Counted from the first letter of the stretch, positions 49,652 to 59,180 are shown. The stretch: 64,000 nt of DNA from an uncultured Porphyromonadaceae bacterium (GCA_937921035.1 CALEUL010000061.1:158330-222329), one strand, 5' to 3'. Program-made: numbers and translations. The notes: generated by a model from the sequence alone, not told the origin.

Positions 49652-50716
49652 ATGGCCAAAGAGCTGTCGAAAACACTATGGCGCACAATATTGCCCGTTG
49701 TGCTTAGCGCCGGTGTGGCGATATGGCTGTTCCACAGCGATGTCGACATGGCCACCCTGCGCTCAATCAGGTTCGACAGTCGCACATTCATCGGCCTGGC
49801 AGCGGCGTTGCTCTTTGCTTTCGGCCGAGACTTCGGCCTCGCCTGGCGATTCCACACCATCGCCGACGGTGCCCTTACATGGAAACGAGCTTTCCGCACC
49901 GACCTTATGTGTGCCTTCACTTCGGCCATAACACCGTCCGTTGTCGGCGGAAGCGCACTTGCGATATTCTACCTAAACCGCGAAGGAATCAAATTAGGAC
50001 GTGCCACCGCCCTCACTCTTACCACCCTCTTCTTAGACGAGCTTTTCTTCGTGATATTCTGTCCGGTCGTAGTTCTCCTCATACCCTGGAACGACCTGTT
50101 CGGCAGCATGCCCGCAGAAAGCGCGGGCGCCGCGCTACTACTCGGCGGTGTAAAGATTGTGTTCTGGCTCGTATATGCCGGAATAGTTATCTGGACAACA
50201 ATACTCTATCTCGCCATAATTGGCAAGCCCGAGGCAACGGAACGCACCCTAAAACGCATTGCCTGCTGGCGCATTGCCAAGCGCTTGCGCCGTAAGATAA
50301 TTAATATGGCCGACAATATGTCGTCTACCTCTCAATGGGTAAAACATCAGTCGCGCACATGGTGGGTGCGCGTACTCGCCGGCACTGTATTGTCGTGGTT
50401 CTCGCGCTACTTTGTGGTAAACGCTCTATTCTGGGCATTTGTGCCGGGGGCTTCCATGCTGCTTGTTTTCTGCCGGCAGTTCGTCGTATGGGTCGTCCTT
50501 ATGGTAAGCCCCACTCCCGGCGGCAGCGGCATCAGCGAATGGCTTTTCGCCAACTACTACGGCGATCTTATAGGCAATATCGGCATCGCGGCAATTCTCG
50601 CCCTCGTATGGCGCCTTTTCAGCTACTATATATACCTTGTAATCGGCATGGCGCTCCTGCCCGCCTACTTCGGCGAGCATGCCGGACAAAAACAGGAATC
50701 CACCGAACAGAAATGA
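49652..50716 (+). CDS. YbhN/lysylphosphatidylglycerol-synthase-like membrane protein (UPF0104)
   Basis: The 354-residue protein has about eight membrane helices and the UPF0104 signatures (DLMCAFTSAITPSVVGGSALAIFYLNREGIKLGRA as a span at about residues 83-117; VSPTPGGSGISEW; a late YIYLVIGM). Relatives include the membrane domain of MprF, which flips aminoacyl lipids, so it may be a lipid flippase or transporter; this is inference from family. It starts 3 bases after the ThiE-like stop and its stop overlaps the NfeD start (ATGA). Confidence 0.85.
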   Translation: MAKELSKTLWRTILPVVLSAGVAIWLFHSDVDMATLRSIRFDSRTFIGLAAALLFAFGRDFGLAWRFHTIADGALTWKRAFRTDLMCAFTSAITPSVVGGSALAIFYLNREGIKLGRATALTLTTLFLDELFFVIFCPVVVLLIPWNDLFGSMPAESAGAALLLGGVKIVFWLVYAGIVIWTTILYLAIIGKPEATERTLKRIACWRIAKRLRRKIINMADNMSSTSQWVKHQSRTWWVRVLAGTVLSWFSRYFVVNALFWAFVPGASMLLVFCRQFVVWVVLMVSPTPGGSGISEWLFANYYGDLIGNIGIAAILALVWRLFSYYIYLVIGMALLPAYFGEHAGQKQESTEQK

Positions 50717-52041
50717 AACATTATCGTCTTCTTGTCCTGATGCTGTTACCCCTGCTGGCCTTTGTGGCCTCGGCACAGCGCGCGTTCGTAATCCCCATAG
50801 AAACCGAAATAGACCTCAGCGCTTTCCATCATTTCAGAAAAGCGATGACACAGGCCGAGGACTTCGGTGCGGACGTTATTATTGTGAAACTCAACACATA
50901 CGGCGGTGCCCTCGACGCCGCCGACAGCATCCGCACATCGCTGATGCGAAGCCCTGTCGCCACAGCGGCTTTCGTTGACCCAAACGCCGCCAGCGCAGGC
51001 GCCCTTATAGCCCTTGCATGCGACAGCGTGTTCATGTCCCCTGGCGCTACTATGGGTTCTGCAACAGTTGTGAACGCCCAGGGAGAACCGATGCCCCGGA
51101 AGTATCAGTCCTACATGAGCGCGATAATGCGCGCCACTGCCGAACACCACGGCAGGACAACCGAGGGCGACAGCACAATCTGGCGGCGCAATCCCGATAT
51201 CGCAGCATCGATGGTCAATCCGGACGTATCCGTGTCCTTCACGGCAAACCAGGCTATTGCCAACCGATTTGCCGACGGCATCGCCAACAGCGTGGAGGAT
51301 GTGTTGGCCGACCTGAAGATGGCCGGTGCGGAAACACGCTACTACCAGAGTACTTTCACCGACGACCTTCTCGGATTCCTTTCCGGAGCCGGCGTCCGCG
51401 CGATACTGGTAATGTTGATTTTAGGCGGCATCTATATGGAAATGCACACTCCGGGCCTTGGTTTTGCCGCCGCAACTTCCATTGTGGCCGCGATACTCTA
51501 CTTCCTGCCGATGCTTGTTACAGGCACCATGCCGGCATGGATAATCATATGTTTCATTGCAGGTGTTGTCCTCATTGCTCTCGAAGTATTCATAATTCCG
51601 GGATTCGGAATTTCGGGAATATCCGGCGCCACAGCCATCGGCATTGCAATCGTCGGTGCAATGATGAGCTCCGATTCTGTCAGCGGCTTCGACATAGCAT
51701 CGCTCGGGCGCTCGCTCGCGGTGCTGTTCGCCGGACTGATTCTTGCCACGGGCGCCGTGCTGTATCTGACATCATCGAAAGGACCTAAATGCTTCCGCAA
51801 GCACTCCGAACTTATGACGGAACTTCGGGTTTCCGACGGATTTGTTGGCGTGGACATGACGCCCGCAAAATACATTGGACGCGAGGCAAAAGCCATCACC
51901 GACCTGCGCCCCGCCGGAAAAATTGAAATTGACAATGACGTTTTCGACGCCGTATCCACCGGCAGTTTCATCGCCGCCGGACAACACGTAAAAGTAGTAA
52001 GGTACGAAAACGCTCAACTATACGTTACAGACTTATCCTGA
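50713..52041 (+). CDS. NfeD-family membrane serine protease
   Basis: The 442-residue protein has a signal peptide (MKHYRLLVLMLLPLLAFVASA-Q), a ClpP-like domain (residues ~20-210) with the putative nucleophile Ser in DPNAASAGALIALACDS and a Lys in PRKYQSYM, then about four membrane helices and a C-terminal OB-fold NfeD domain (VSDGFVGVDMTPAKYIGREAKA). Full-length NfeD proteins are membrane proteases linked to stomatin-like partners, which are absent here. ATG 50713 overlaps the upstream stop; a longer frame from 50335 lies in shadow of that gene. Confidence 0.88.
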   Translation: MKHYRLLVLMLLPLLAFVASAQRAFVIPIETEIDLSAFHHFRKAMTQAEDFGADVIIVKLNTYGGALDAADSIRTSLMRSPVATAAFVDPNAASAGALIALACDSVFMSPGATMGSATVVNAQGEPMPRKYQSYMSAIMRATAEHHGRTTEGDSTIWRRNPDIAASMVNPDVSVSFTANQAIANRFADGIANSVEDVLADLKMAGAETRYYQSTFTDDLLGFLSGAGVRAILVMLILGGIYMEMHTPGLGFAAATSIVAAILYFLPMLVTGTMPAWIIICFIAGVVLIALEVFIIPGFGISGISGATAIGIAIVGAMMSSDSVSGFDIASLGRSLAVLFAGLILATGAVLYLTSSKGPKCFRKHSELMTELRVSDGFVGVDMTPAKYIGREAKAITDLRPAGKIEIDNDVFDAVSTGSFIAAGQHVKVVRYENAQLYVTDLS

Positions 52042-52046
52042 AGACT

Positions 52047-52808
52047 ATGGCACAGAAATTCATAGGTATAATACCCGCCCGGTATGCATCTACGCGCTTT
52101 CCGGGCAAGCCGCTCGCCGATTTAGGCGGCAAAACAATGATTGAACGCGTATACACCCGCGTGGCAAGCGTTATGGACAATGTTGCCGTCGCCACCGACG
52201 ACGAGCGCATTCTCAAGGCCGTTGAAGCTTTCGGCGGACGCGCCGTAATGACTTCAGCCGAACACCGCAGCGGCACCGACCGCTGTCGCGAAGCTGCTAC
52301 GCTCCTCGGAAACGACGCCGACGTTATTGTCAACATACAGGGCGACGAACCTTTCATTGCCCCATCGCAGCTAAAATCGCTTATAGAAAGCTTCAGCGAC
52401 CCTTCGGTACAGATTGCCTCGCTGGCACGGCCTTTCGACCCCGCGCGCGGTTTCGAGGCTCTGTTCGACCCCAACACGCCGAAGGTCGTGATGGACAACG
52501 ACATGAACGCACTGTATTTCTCGCGCTCTATAATCCCCTACGTACGCAACTACAAATGGGAGGAATGGCTCGATCACGCCAAATTCTATACACACGTCGG
52601 GCTCTACGGATACCGACGCGAAACACTGGAGAAAATCAGCTCTCTGCCGCAGAGCAGCCTTGAACTGGCAGAATCCCTCGAACAGCTCCGATGGCTTCAG
52701 GCGGGTTACAAAATACGCATGTCGTTAACCGAAGAACCGACCATTGGCATCGACACTCCGGCCGACCTCGAGGCCGCGCGTCAGCTGCTGGCAAAAACAG
52801 AATTGTAA
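52047..52808 (+). CDS. kdsB: 3-deoxy-manno-octulosonate cytidylyltransferase
   Basis: KdsB activates Kdo with CTP for lipopolysaccharide core synthesis. The 253-residue protein has the nucleotide-binding IIPARYASTRFPGKPLADLGGKTMI, AVATDDERI, VMTSAEHRSGTDRC, VNIQGDEPFI and the C-terminal LRWLQAGYKIRM block, all typical of KdsB. Length is standard. It begins 5 bases after the NfeD stop, and its stop (TAATG) overlaps the ATG of the next gene. Confidence 0.96.
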   Translation: MAQKFIGIIPARYASTRFPGKPLADLGGKTMIERVYTRVASVMDNVAVATDDERILKAVEAFGGRAVMTSAEHRSGTDRCREAATLLGNDADVIVNIQGDEPFIAPSQLKSLIESFSDPSVQIASLARPFDPARGFEALFDPNTPKVVMDNDMNALYFSRSIIPYVRNYKWEEWLDHAKFYTHVGLYGYRRETLEKISSLPQSSLELAESLEQLRWLQAGYKIRMSLTEEPTIGIDTPADLEAARQLLAKTEL

Positions 52809-54094
52809 TGCCTGTACGCTCTACTCCACCGCCGACATATCCGTTCGGCCATCTGTCCATGCCTGTGCAGTCCGTCGAAACGCTTCCAAACGGCCTGACC
52901 ATGCACTACTTCCGAGGCGGCGACCAGCCTATATGCTCTCTATCGGTAGTATTCCCCGGGGGAGCGGCCGAACACGACGAAAGCGCCGGAAGAATGGCCG
53001 TAAACCTGCTCACCGAGGGTACTGCTAATCATACTGCCGACCAGTTAGCCGAGATAATAGACTTCAACGGCGCTAAACTCGGTGGCGTACACATGCGCCA
53101 CCATACAGATATCCGCCTTGTGGCGCTCGAACACAGAATCAAGGACATGCTGCCCATTATGGCCGAGATTATCGCGGAACCGGCTTTCGACGCCAAGCGC
53201 CTCCATGTGGCAAAGATTAAAGCCGTAAACGAGATTCAGACTTTGCGTATGGATGTTTCCGCGCTTGCCTCCGACGAGAGCAACCGCCTTATTTACGGCA
53301 ACGGTCATCCTCTGGCGCACATTGCTCAGCCCCAGGATATTGAACGGCTAACACCCGAAACACTTGCAGCGCTCCACAAAGGCATCATTAATCCCGCCGG
53401 CGCTCACGCCTTTTTGAGCGGTTATTTCACCGACGACATTCTCGACAGCGTCCGCAGCATGCTCGCAGCTATTCCGGCTCTTTCCGAAGGAACTGAACTC
53501 AACCTATGCCCGGGAACTCCCGCCAATGGTGGTACTATTGTTAAAATTCCTTTCGAAAGCAGCCTCCAATCTGCCATTTCCATGTCGATTCCTTCCATTC
53601 CGCGCTGCCATCCCGACTACATACCCCTGCGCATGGCCGTTACAGCTCTTGGTGGATACTTCGGTTCGCGGCTCATGACAAACATTCGCGAGGAAAAGGG
53701 TCTTACATACGGCATAAGGGCCATGCTCTGCGGAAGTCTCGAAGGAAGCTACGTAGGAATTATGGCACGGTGCGACAAATCGTACGCCTACAAAGTTACC
53801 GACGAAATTAAGAAAGAACTGCTGCTGCTTGCCAGCCAACCGCCCCAAGGCGAGGAACTTGAGCGACTGAAGACTCACCTCGCATCTGAACTTGCCGACA
53901 ACCTCGATTCCGCTTCAAAAGTGATGCAGTACTACCGAAACATCGTAACTTTCGGCACCCCTGCCGACTATTTCGAGCAGCAGCAGACGCACCTTGATGC
54001 GATTACAAGTACATCAATCGCCGAGATGGCCGACAAATACCTGAAGCCCGAAATGCTACTGACTGCCATCGCGGGGGCTCCCGATATTCAATAG
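52808..54094 (+). CDS. M16-family peptidase homologue lacking the zinc motif
   Basis: The 428-residue protein has the M16 two-domain layout (FPGGAAEHDESAGRMAVNLLTEGT at the N-terminus; NIREEKGLTYGIRAMLCG in the C-terminal half), but where active enzymes have HxxEH it reads AVNLLTEG. Both His and the Glu are gone, so it is probably non-catalytic, like the inactive half of M16 heterodimers. An active M16 gene exists at 28957-30219 in the window, but far away. ATG 52808 overlaps the kdsB stop; the open frame upstream to 52691 is shadow. Confidence 0.85.
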   Translation: MPVRSTPPPTYPFGHLSMPVQSVETLPNGLTMHYFRGGDQPICSLSVVFPGGAAEHDESAGRMAVNLLTEGTANHTADQLAEIIDFNGAKLGGVHMRHHTDIRLVALEHRIKDMLPIMAEIIAEPAFDAKRLHVAKIKAVNEIQTLRMDVSALASDESNRLIYGNGHPLAHIAQPQDIERLTPETLAALHKGIINPAGAHAFLSGYFTDDILDSVRSMLAAIPALSEGTELNLCPGTPANGGTIVKIPFESSLQSAISMSIPSIPRCHPDYIPLRMAVTALGGYFGSRLMTNIREEKGLTYGIRAMLCGSLEGSYVGIMARCDKSYAYKVTDEIKKELLLLASQPPQGEELERLKTHLASELADNLDSASKVMQYYRNIVTFGTPADYFEQQQTHLDAITSTSIAEMADKYLKPEMLLTAIAGAPDIQ

Positions 54095-54147
54095 CCTCAT
54101 AAACACTTATTCACATTTATACCTCAGCTTTTTCGAAAAAATTTCGC

Positions 54148-54155
54148 TTACTTTG
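54148..54155 (+). promoter_or_regulatory. Promoter -7 box (TTACTTTG) for PPi-PFK
   Basis: TTACTTTG is a one-base variant of TAnnTTTG, 39 bases before the ATG at 54195. Confidence 0.4.
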
Positions 54156-54194
54156 CACAATAAAATATAACCAATATAGAATCAACATATCACG

Positions 54195-55844
54195 ATGAAA
54201 AAAAGTCCTTTACAAACAGCCCGTGCAAGCTATCAGCCCAAACTTCCTATAGCTCTAACCGGCGCTGTAAAAGTAGTTGAAGGCCAGCCCACCGAATCCG
54301 TAGCCGATCAGGATGCAATCCGCGCTCTGTTCCCCAACACCTACGGCCTTCCTGAAATACGTTTTGAGAAAAACAACAGCCCTGTTCCCGGCAAGCCCGT
54401 TAACGTGGGCGTTATCCTCTCTGGTGGCCAGGCTCCCGGCGGACACAACGTTATTAGCGGCCTTTTCGACGGTATCAAGAAAATTCATCGCGACAGCCGA
54501 CTCTTCGGATTCCTCATGGGTCCTTCCGGACTTGTTGAACACCGCTATATCGAGCTGACTGCTCCCATAATCGACGAATACCGAAACACCGGCGGTTTCG
54601 ACATTATCGGATCCGGTCGTACTAAACTCGAAAAAGTCGAACAGTTCGACAAAGGCCTTGAAATCCTCCGAGAACTCGGTATCACTGCCGTTGTTATCAT
54701 CGGTGGCGACGACTCCAACACCAACGCCGCAATCCTCGCTGAATACTACAAGGCTAAGAACGCCGGTATTCAGGTTATCGGCTGCCCGAAAACTATCGAC
54801 GGCGACCTCAAGAACGCCGTTATAGAGACTTCTTTCGGTTTCGACACTGCTACAAAGGTATATTCCGAAGTAATCGGTAACATCCAGCGCGACTGCAACT
54901 CGGCAAAGAAATACTGGCACTTCATCAAACTGATGGGCCGTTCCGCCAGCCACATCGCACTCGAATGCGCGCTCCAGACTCAGCCGAACATCTGCCTTAT
55001 CTCCGAAGAAATTCAGGAGCGCAACATGAGCCTCGAAGACATAATCACTTATATCGCCGGTATCGTTAAAGCTCGCGCTGCCGAAGGCAACAACTTCGGT
55101 ACTGTTCTCGTTCCTGAAGGCCTTATCGAATTCATTCCCGAATTCAAGCGCCTGATCGCAGAGCTCAACGAACTCCTCGGCGCTAACAAGGACAAGGTTG
55201 CTGGCATGGACCACGCTCAGCTCACCGAATTCATCCTCAGCAATCTGTCGCCCGAAAACGTCGCTTCACTCAAGCAGCTCCCCGCAAACGTGGCAAAACA
55301 GCTCATGCTCGACCGAGACCCCCACGGAAACGTTCAGGTTTCACTTATCGAAACCGAAAAACTGCTCAGCGACATGGTGGCTGCTCGTCTGGCCGACGAC
55401 CAGGAATTCGCTGATTGCGGCGGAAAATTCTCCCCGCTGCACCACTTCTTCGGCTACGAAGGACGTTGCGCAGCTCCTTCAAACTTCGACGCCGACTACT
55501 GCTACTCGCTCGGTTTCAACGCTTCGGCTCTGATCAACGCTGGCGTTACCGGCTACATGTCGTCCATCCGAAACCTGGTAAAACCTGCCGTTCAGTGGAT
55601 TCCAGGCGGTATACCCATCACAATGATGATGAATATCGAACGCCGCAACGCCGAAGACAAGCCCGTTATCCAGAAGGCGCTTGTCCGTCTCGACGACGCT
55701 CCTTTCCGCAAATTCGCCGAACAGCGCGAGAATTGGGCTCACAACACATGCTACATGTATCCCGGACCCATACAGTACTTCGGACCATCCGAAGTATGCG
55801 ATCAGCCTTCGTTCACTCTCCAGTACGAGCACAAAGGAAAATAA
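54195..55844 (+). CDS. pfp: Pyrophosphate-dependent phosphofructokinase
   Basis: This enzyme interconverts fructose-6-phosphate and fructose-1,6-bisphosphate with pyrophosphate, the usual glycolytic PFK type in this phylum. The 549-residue long-form protein shows GVILSGGQAPGGHNVISGLFDG, the PPi-type GGDDSNTNAA, KTIDGDLKN, the substrate segment MGRSASHIALECALQTQPN and VTGYMSSIRNLVKP. The Asp in GGDD and the Lys in PKTIDGD are the residues associated with pyrophosphate use. It has its own promoter-like box and a strong terminator. Codon usage looks like that of highly expressed genes. Confidence 0.95.
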   Translation: MKKSPLQTARASYQPKLPIALTGAVKVVEGQPTESVADQDAIRALFPNTYGLPEIRFEKNNSPVPGKPVNVGVILSGGQAPGGHNVISGLFDGIKKIHRDSRLFGFLMGPSGLVEHRYIELTAPIIDEYRNTGGFDIIGSGRTKLEKVEQFDKGLEILRELGITAVVIIGGDDSNTNAAILAEYYKAKNAGIQVIGCPKTIDGDLKNAVIETSFGFDTATKVYSEVIGNIQRDCNSAKKYWHFIKLMGRSASHIALECALQTQPNICLISEEIQERNMSLEDIITYIAGIVKARAAEGNNFGTVLVPEGLIEFIPEFKRLIAELNELLGANKDKVAGMDHAQLTEFILSNLSPENVASLKQLPANVAKQLMLDRDPHGNVQVSLIETEKLLSDMVAARLADDQEFADCGGKFSPLHHFFGYEGRCAAPSNFDADYCYSLGFNASALINAGVTGYMSSIRNLVKPAVQWIPGGIPITMMMNIERRNAEDKPVIQKALVRLDDAPFRKFAEQRENWAHNTCYMYPGPIQYFGPSEVCDQPSFTLQYEHKGK

Positions 55845-55867
55845 CTCACTTCCAAATATCAGCTTGC

Positions 55868-55903
55868 AGCCACGGCGCCCTCGGGGGTCGTGGCTATTTT
55901 TTT
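55868..55903 (+). terminator. Terminator after PPi-PFK
   Basis: AGCCACG (55868-55874) and CGTGGCT (55889-55895) form a 7-bp stem with further GC pairing inside the loop, followed by A and a run of seven T. Confidence 0.85.
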
Positions 55904-55950
55904 CTTTTCCATTTTAACAAAATCATAACTGTCGTATAGATTTTTTTGCG

Positions 55951-55958
55951 TAACTTTG
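55951..55958 (+). promoter_or_regulatory. Promoter -7 box (TAACTTTG) for the PurF-like gene
   Basis: TAACTTTG matches the consensus and lies 35 bases before the ATG at 55994. Confidence 0.55.
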
Positions 55959-55993
55959 CAGCTCCAAAAGCAGAATTTCTAAAAAAGACTAAT

Positions 55994-57433
55994 ATGGGTG
56001 GCTTCTTCGGAGCAATTTCCAAGAAAGAATGCATCAACGATGTATTCTATGGTACTGACTACAACTCGCATCTCGGCACCAAACGGGCCGGAATGGTAAC
56101 TTTCGACCCCGAATATGGTTTCAACCGAACAATACATAGCATCGAGCGGAACTATTTCAGGTCGGTCTTCGAATCGGAATTAGACGAATTCAAGGGCAAT
56201 CAGGGAATGGGAGTAATCAGCGACACCGACCCTCAGCCAATTCTGGTTAACTCACACCTCGGTCGATACGCCGTTGTTACGGTGGCTAAAATCGACAACG
56301 TCCGAAGCATCGCCGCTGAGCTGCTCGAGCAGAAGATGCACTTCAGCGAACTCTCGGCAAACGTAATAAACCAGACCGAACTCATTGCACTGCTCATAAA
56401 TATGGGCAAGGATTTTGTCGACGGCATCAACCTTGTTTATAAGAAAGTTCAGGGTTCTTGCTCTATGCTTATCCTTACCGAAGACGGTATCATAGCCGCG
56501 CGCGACTACCTCGGGCGAACACCTATTGTTATAGGAAAGAAAGAAGACGGATATGCGGCAACCAGCGAATCGTGCGCCTTCCCCAATCTGGGATACGACC
56601 GTTTGCGCGACGTCGGCCCAGGCGAAATTGTGCGCCTTCGCGCCGACAGCATCGAAGTGCTCCAGAAACCTGCCCGACGCGAGCAGATATGCTCTTTCCT
56701 GTGGGTTTACTACGGATTCCCTGCCAGCGACTACAACGGTATCAACGCCGAATATGTCCGCGAGAACGCCGGAGTGCGGATGGGACGCCGCGACAACACC
56801 GAGGCCGACATCGTTTGCGGCATACCCGATTCCGGCGTTGGCTTCGCTCTGGGTTATTCCGAAGGCCACGGCATACCATACCGCCGGGCTGTGCTAAAAT
56901 ACACGCCCACATGGCCTCGAAGCTTCACGCCCAGCAACCAGAGCCGCCGAGCACTCGTCGCCAAGATGAAGCTTATTCCTAACAGAGCGATTCTGAACAA
57001 CAGCCGAGCCGTTTTCTGCGACGATTCCATTGTTCGTGGAACTCAGTTACGCGACAACGTTCACACATTCTTCGAAGGTGGCGTCCGCGAAGTACATGCC
57101 CGAATATCATGCCCTCCGCTCGTCTACGGATGCAAATATATCGGATTCACATCATCGAAATCCGACCTCGAGCTTATCACGCGCCAGATAATACGCGACT
57201 TCGAGGGCGACGACAAAAAGAACATCGAGCGCTATGCCACAACCGGAACACCGGAATACCAGCGTATGGTCGACGAAATAGCGCGCCGCCTCGGGCTGTC
57301 CTCTCTCAAATTCAGCACCATCGAGGAACTGGTGGCAAGCATTGGCCTGCCCAAGGAACGAATCTGCACACATTGTTTCGACGGCTCAAGCTACTGCCCA
57401 TCACGGGCATACGCCGAAGATCACAAAGAATAA
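55994..57433 (+). CDS. PurF-like amidophosphoribosyltransferase without N-terminal Cys
   Basis: The 479-residue protein has the class II glutamine amidotransferase fold and a phosphoribosyltransferase domain (AVFCDDSIVRGTQLRDNV, the PRPP loop; VCGIPDSGVGFALGYSE). In PurF the second residue is the catalytic Cys (MCGIVG); here it is Gly (MGGFFGAISKKE), and no other Cys follows near the start. The glutaminase half is therefore probably inactive, and the enzyme may use ammonia or have a different role. The C-terminal part is Cys-containing (ERICTHCFDGSSYC). ATG 55994 is the start with homology; upstream codons to 55946 overlap the promoter. Confidence 0.85.
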   Translation: MGGFFGAISKKECINDVFYGTDYNSHLGTKRAGMVTFDPEYGFNRTIHSIERNYFRSVFESELDEFKGNQGMGVISDTDPQPILVNSHLGRYAVVTVAKIDNVRSIAAELLEQKMHFSELSANVINQTELIALLINMGKDFVDGINLVYKKVQGSCSMLILTEDGIIAARDYLGRTPIVIGKKEDGYAATSESCAFPNLGYDRLRDVGPGEIVRLRADSIEVLQKPARREQICSFLWVYYGFPASDYNGINAEYVRENAGVRMGRRDNTEADIVCGIPDSGVGFALGYSEGHGIPYRRAVLKYTPTWPRSFTPSNQSRRALVAKMKLIPNRAILNNSRAVFCDDSIVRGTQLRDNVHTFFEGGVREVHARISCPPLVYGCKYIGFTSSKSDLELITRQIIRDFEGDDKKNIERYATTGTPEYQRMVDEIARRLGLSSLKFSTIEELVASIGLPKERICTHCFDGSSYCPSRAYAEDHKE

Positions 57434-57441
57434 CATCCCTC

Positions 57442-57599
57442 AGAGGATGTTGCAGAACTGCCGTAGAAAGCCTCTAAATGTAGGGACGTATCTTTGATAC
57501 GTCAGCAACCACACAGAGTATCAACACTTTAAGTAGCAAACTTGCAAAAAAAGCGCCTCCCAACCCGTGTTGAAAAACTTTAGCTCTGCAACATCTCCT
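57442..57599. mobile_element. Possible miniature inverted-repeat element (158 bp)
   Basis: AGAGGATGTTGCAGA at 57442-57456 and its inverse TCTGCAACATCTCCT at 57585-57599 match at 13 of 15 positions, bounding a non-coding segment with a perfect 8-bp palindromic stem at 57485-57503 (GACGTATC-TTT-GATACGTC). No target-site duplication was recognised. Terminal inverted repeats plus an internal hairpin and no coding capacity fit a MITE or REP-type element. Confidence 0.45.
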
Positions 57600-57654
57600 G
57601 CCGCATAAATCCTGTTAATTCACCATGCCGGCAAAATGCCCTCCACAGAGGCTG

Positions 57655-57686
57655 TTTGCACATTCGAAGGTTTTTTTGTAGCTTTG
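57655..57686 (+). promoter_or_regulatory. Promoter for the LysM/binding-protein gene
   Basis: TTTG (57655-57658), a 20-base spacer and TAGCTTTG (57679-57686) match the consensus; the ATG is 24 bases downstream. Confidence 0.75.
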
Positions 57687-57710
57687 CGGTTTGATAAGAC
57701 ACAAAAAGCA

Positions 57711-59180
57711 ATGAAGGCTATTATATCACGATATATCTTCGCGGCAGCTGCCATGCTCGCCGGCTTTACCATGCTCGCCCTCGACCTGCCGATAAAGACG
57801 GTGAACGGACACATGGTGTATTTTTATAAGGTAGAAAAGAAAGAGAGCGTATATGGCATCGCCAAACGGCTAAACCTTTCGCGGGAAGAAATCGTGCGCC
57901 ACAACCCCTCTGTCAACGACGGCGTAAAAAAGGGGATGGAACTGTATTTCCCCGTTTCGGAATACGCACAGATAGATTCCGACTCACTTAGGGAGAAAGC
58001 CGAAGAAATCGACAGCACTCAGGACCAGCTTGTTGGAGAAACAGATTCTCAGCCGGCGATGATGCAGAAAGAACCGACAATTGCCCTGCTCCTGCCATTC
58101 GGTCTTGACAAGGCGGAACAGTCACGCACAAATCAGCTCGCACTCGACTTCTACAAAGGTTTCCTCATCGGAGCCGACACTCTTGCTCGACGCAACGGAC
58201 ACGTAAACATCGCCGCATTCGACACTGAATCGAAGTCTGTCGCTTTAGACAGCATAATACGCATTCCCGAAGTTGCCGAAGCCGCGATAATCGTTGCTCC
58301 GAACAATCAGCAGGAACTATCAGCAATTGCAGCCGACGCAATTGCTACTCAAACACGGGTTTTCAATATCTTCACCGTTCACGATTCGCTGTACCTCACA
58401 AACCCGATGGTCGTGCAGGCAAACATTCCTCAGAAACAGATGTACAAACTCGCCGCCGACGCATTTATTACACGCTATGGAGCTTTCACACCTGTAATTC
58501 TGAGGAACACCGCAGGAAAAAACGATAAGGAAGCCTTCGTATCGTACCTCACCGGCCGACTCGCAGAACGCAACATTGTTCCGATTGTGTTGGAATACGA
58601 AAACAACCTCACTATGGCCTCCCTTGAAGCGCTGCCTGTAAGCGCGGTAGAAAAATACATAATGGTGCCTACATCCGGATCGCTGGCCGAATTCAACAAA
58701 TTCGCCCACACACTTAAAATGTTCCGCGACAAAATTTCGAGAGTAGACACCGAGGCTGAGGATTTCGACCCGATGGCGCCGACACCTCAGGTGGCATTGT
58801 TCGGATATCCCGACTGGACGGCTTTCCGAGGCGAAGCCCTCGACATGCTGCACAAGTTGGAGGTTACGCTATATTCCCGGTTCTTCGACAATTTCTCAGG
58901 ATTCGCAGCTCGTAATCTGGAGAACGATTTCCGTTACTGGTACGGTACCGACATAATCGAAAGCGTACCTTCTCAGGCAATTTTAGGTTTCGACACCGCT
59001 TGCTACCTCATTAAGAACCTCCGGGCTAACAACGGTGTGTTCGACCCTGAGTTCCCTCAGATTTTCGAGGGTGTCCAGTCGGCTTTCGAATTTGAAAAAA
59101 CAGGCGAGGGATACAGCAACTCAACTCTTTATATTCTTGAATACCAGCCCGACGGCGCAATATCGGAACAGACGATATGA
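57711..59180 (+). CDS. LysM domain fused to a periplasmic-binding-like domain
   Basis: The 489-residue protein has a signal peptide (AAAAMLAGFTMLA), a LysM domain (about residues 37-85: FYKVEKKESVYGIAKRLNLS through KKGMELYFPVS), a short acidic linker, and a domain of type 1 periplasmic-binding fold (from ~120: IALLLPFGLDKAEQSRT; LALDFYKGFLIGADTLA; AAIIVAPNNQQELSAIA). The combination suggests a peptidoglycan-anchored periplasmic protein that binds a ligand or acts like LpoA in wall synthesis. The ligand is unknown. Its stop overlaps a PorT-like barrel gene (ATGA). Confidence 0.85.
   Translation: MKAIISRYIFAAAAMLAGFTMLALDLPIKTVNGHMVYFYKVEKKESVYGIAKRLNLSREEIVRHNPSVNDGVKKGMELYFPVSEYAQIDSDSLREKAEEIDSTQDQLVGETDSQPAMMQKEPTIALLLPFGLDKAEQSRTNQLALDFYKGFLIGADTLARRNGHVNIAAFDTESKSVALDSIIRIPEVAEAAIIVAPNNQQELSAIAADAIATQTRVFNIFTVHDSLYLTNPMVVQANIPQKQMYKLAADAFITRYGAFTPVILRNTAGKNDKEAFVSYLTGRLAERNIVPIVLEYENNLTMASLEALPVSAVEKYIMVPTSGSLAEFNKFAHTLKMFRDKISRVDTEAEDFDPMAPTPQVALFGYPDWTAFRGEALDMLHKLEVTLYSRFFDNFSGFAARNLENDFRYWYGTDIIESVPSQAILGFDTACYLIKNLRANNGVFDPEFPQIFEGVQSAFEFEKTGEGYSNSTLYILEYQPDGAISEQTI

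Noticed and set aside
50335..50712. N-terminal extension of the NfeD protein
   Set aside because: The segment lies in another frame of the YbhN-like gene, is Arg-rich and unlike the family; ATG 50713 has a clear signal peptide.
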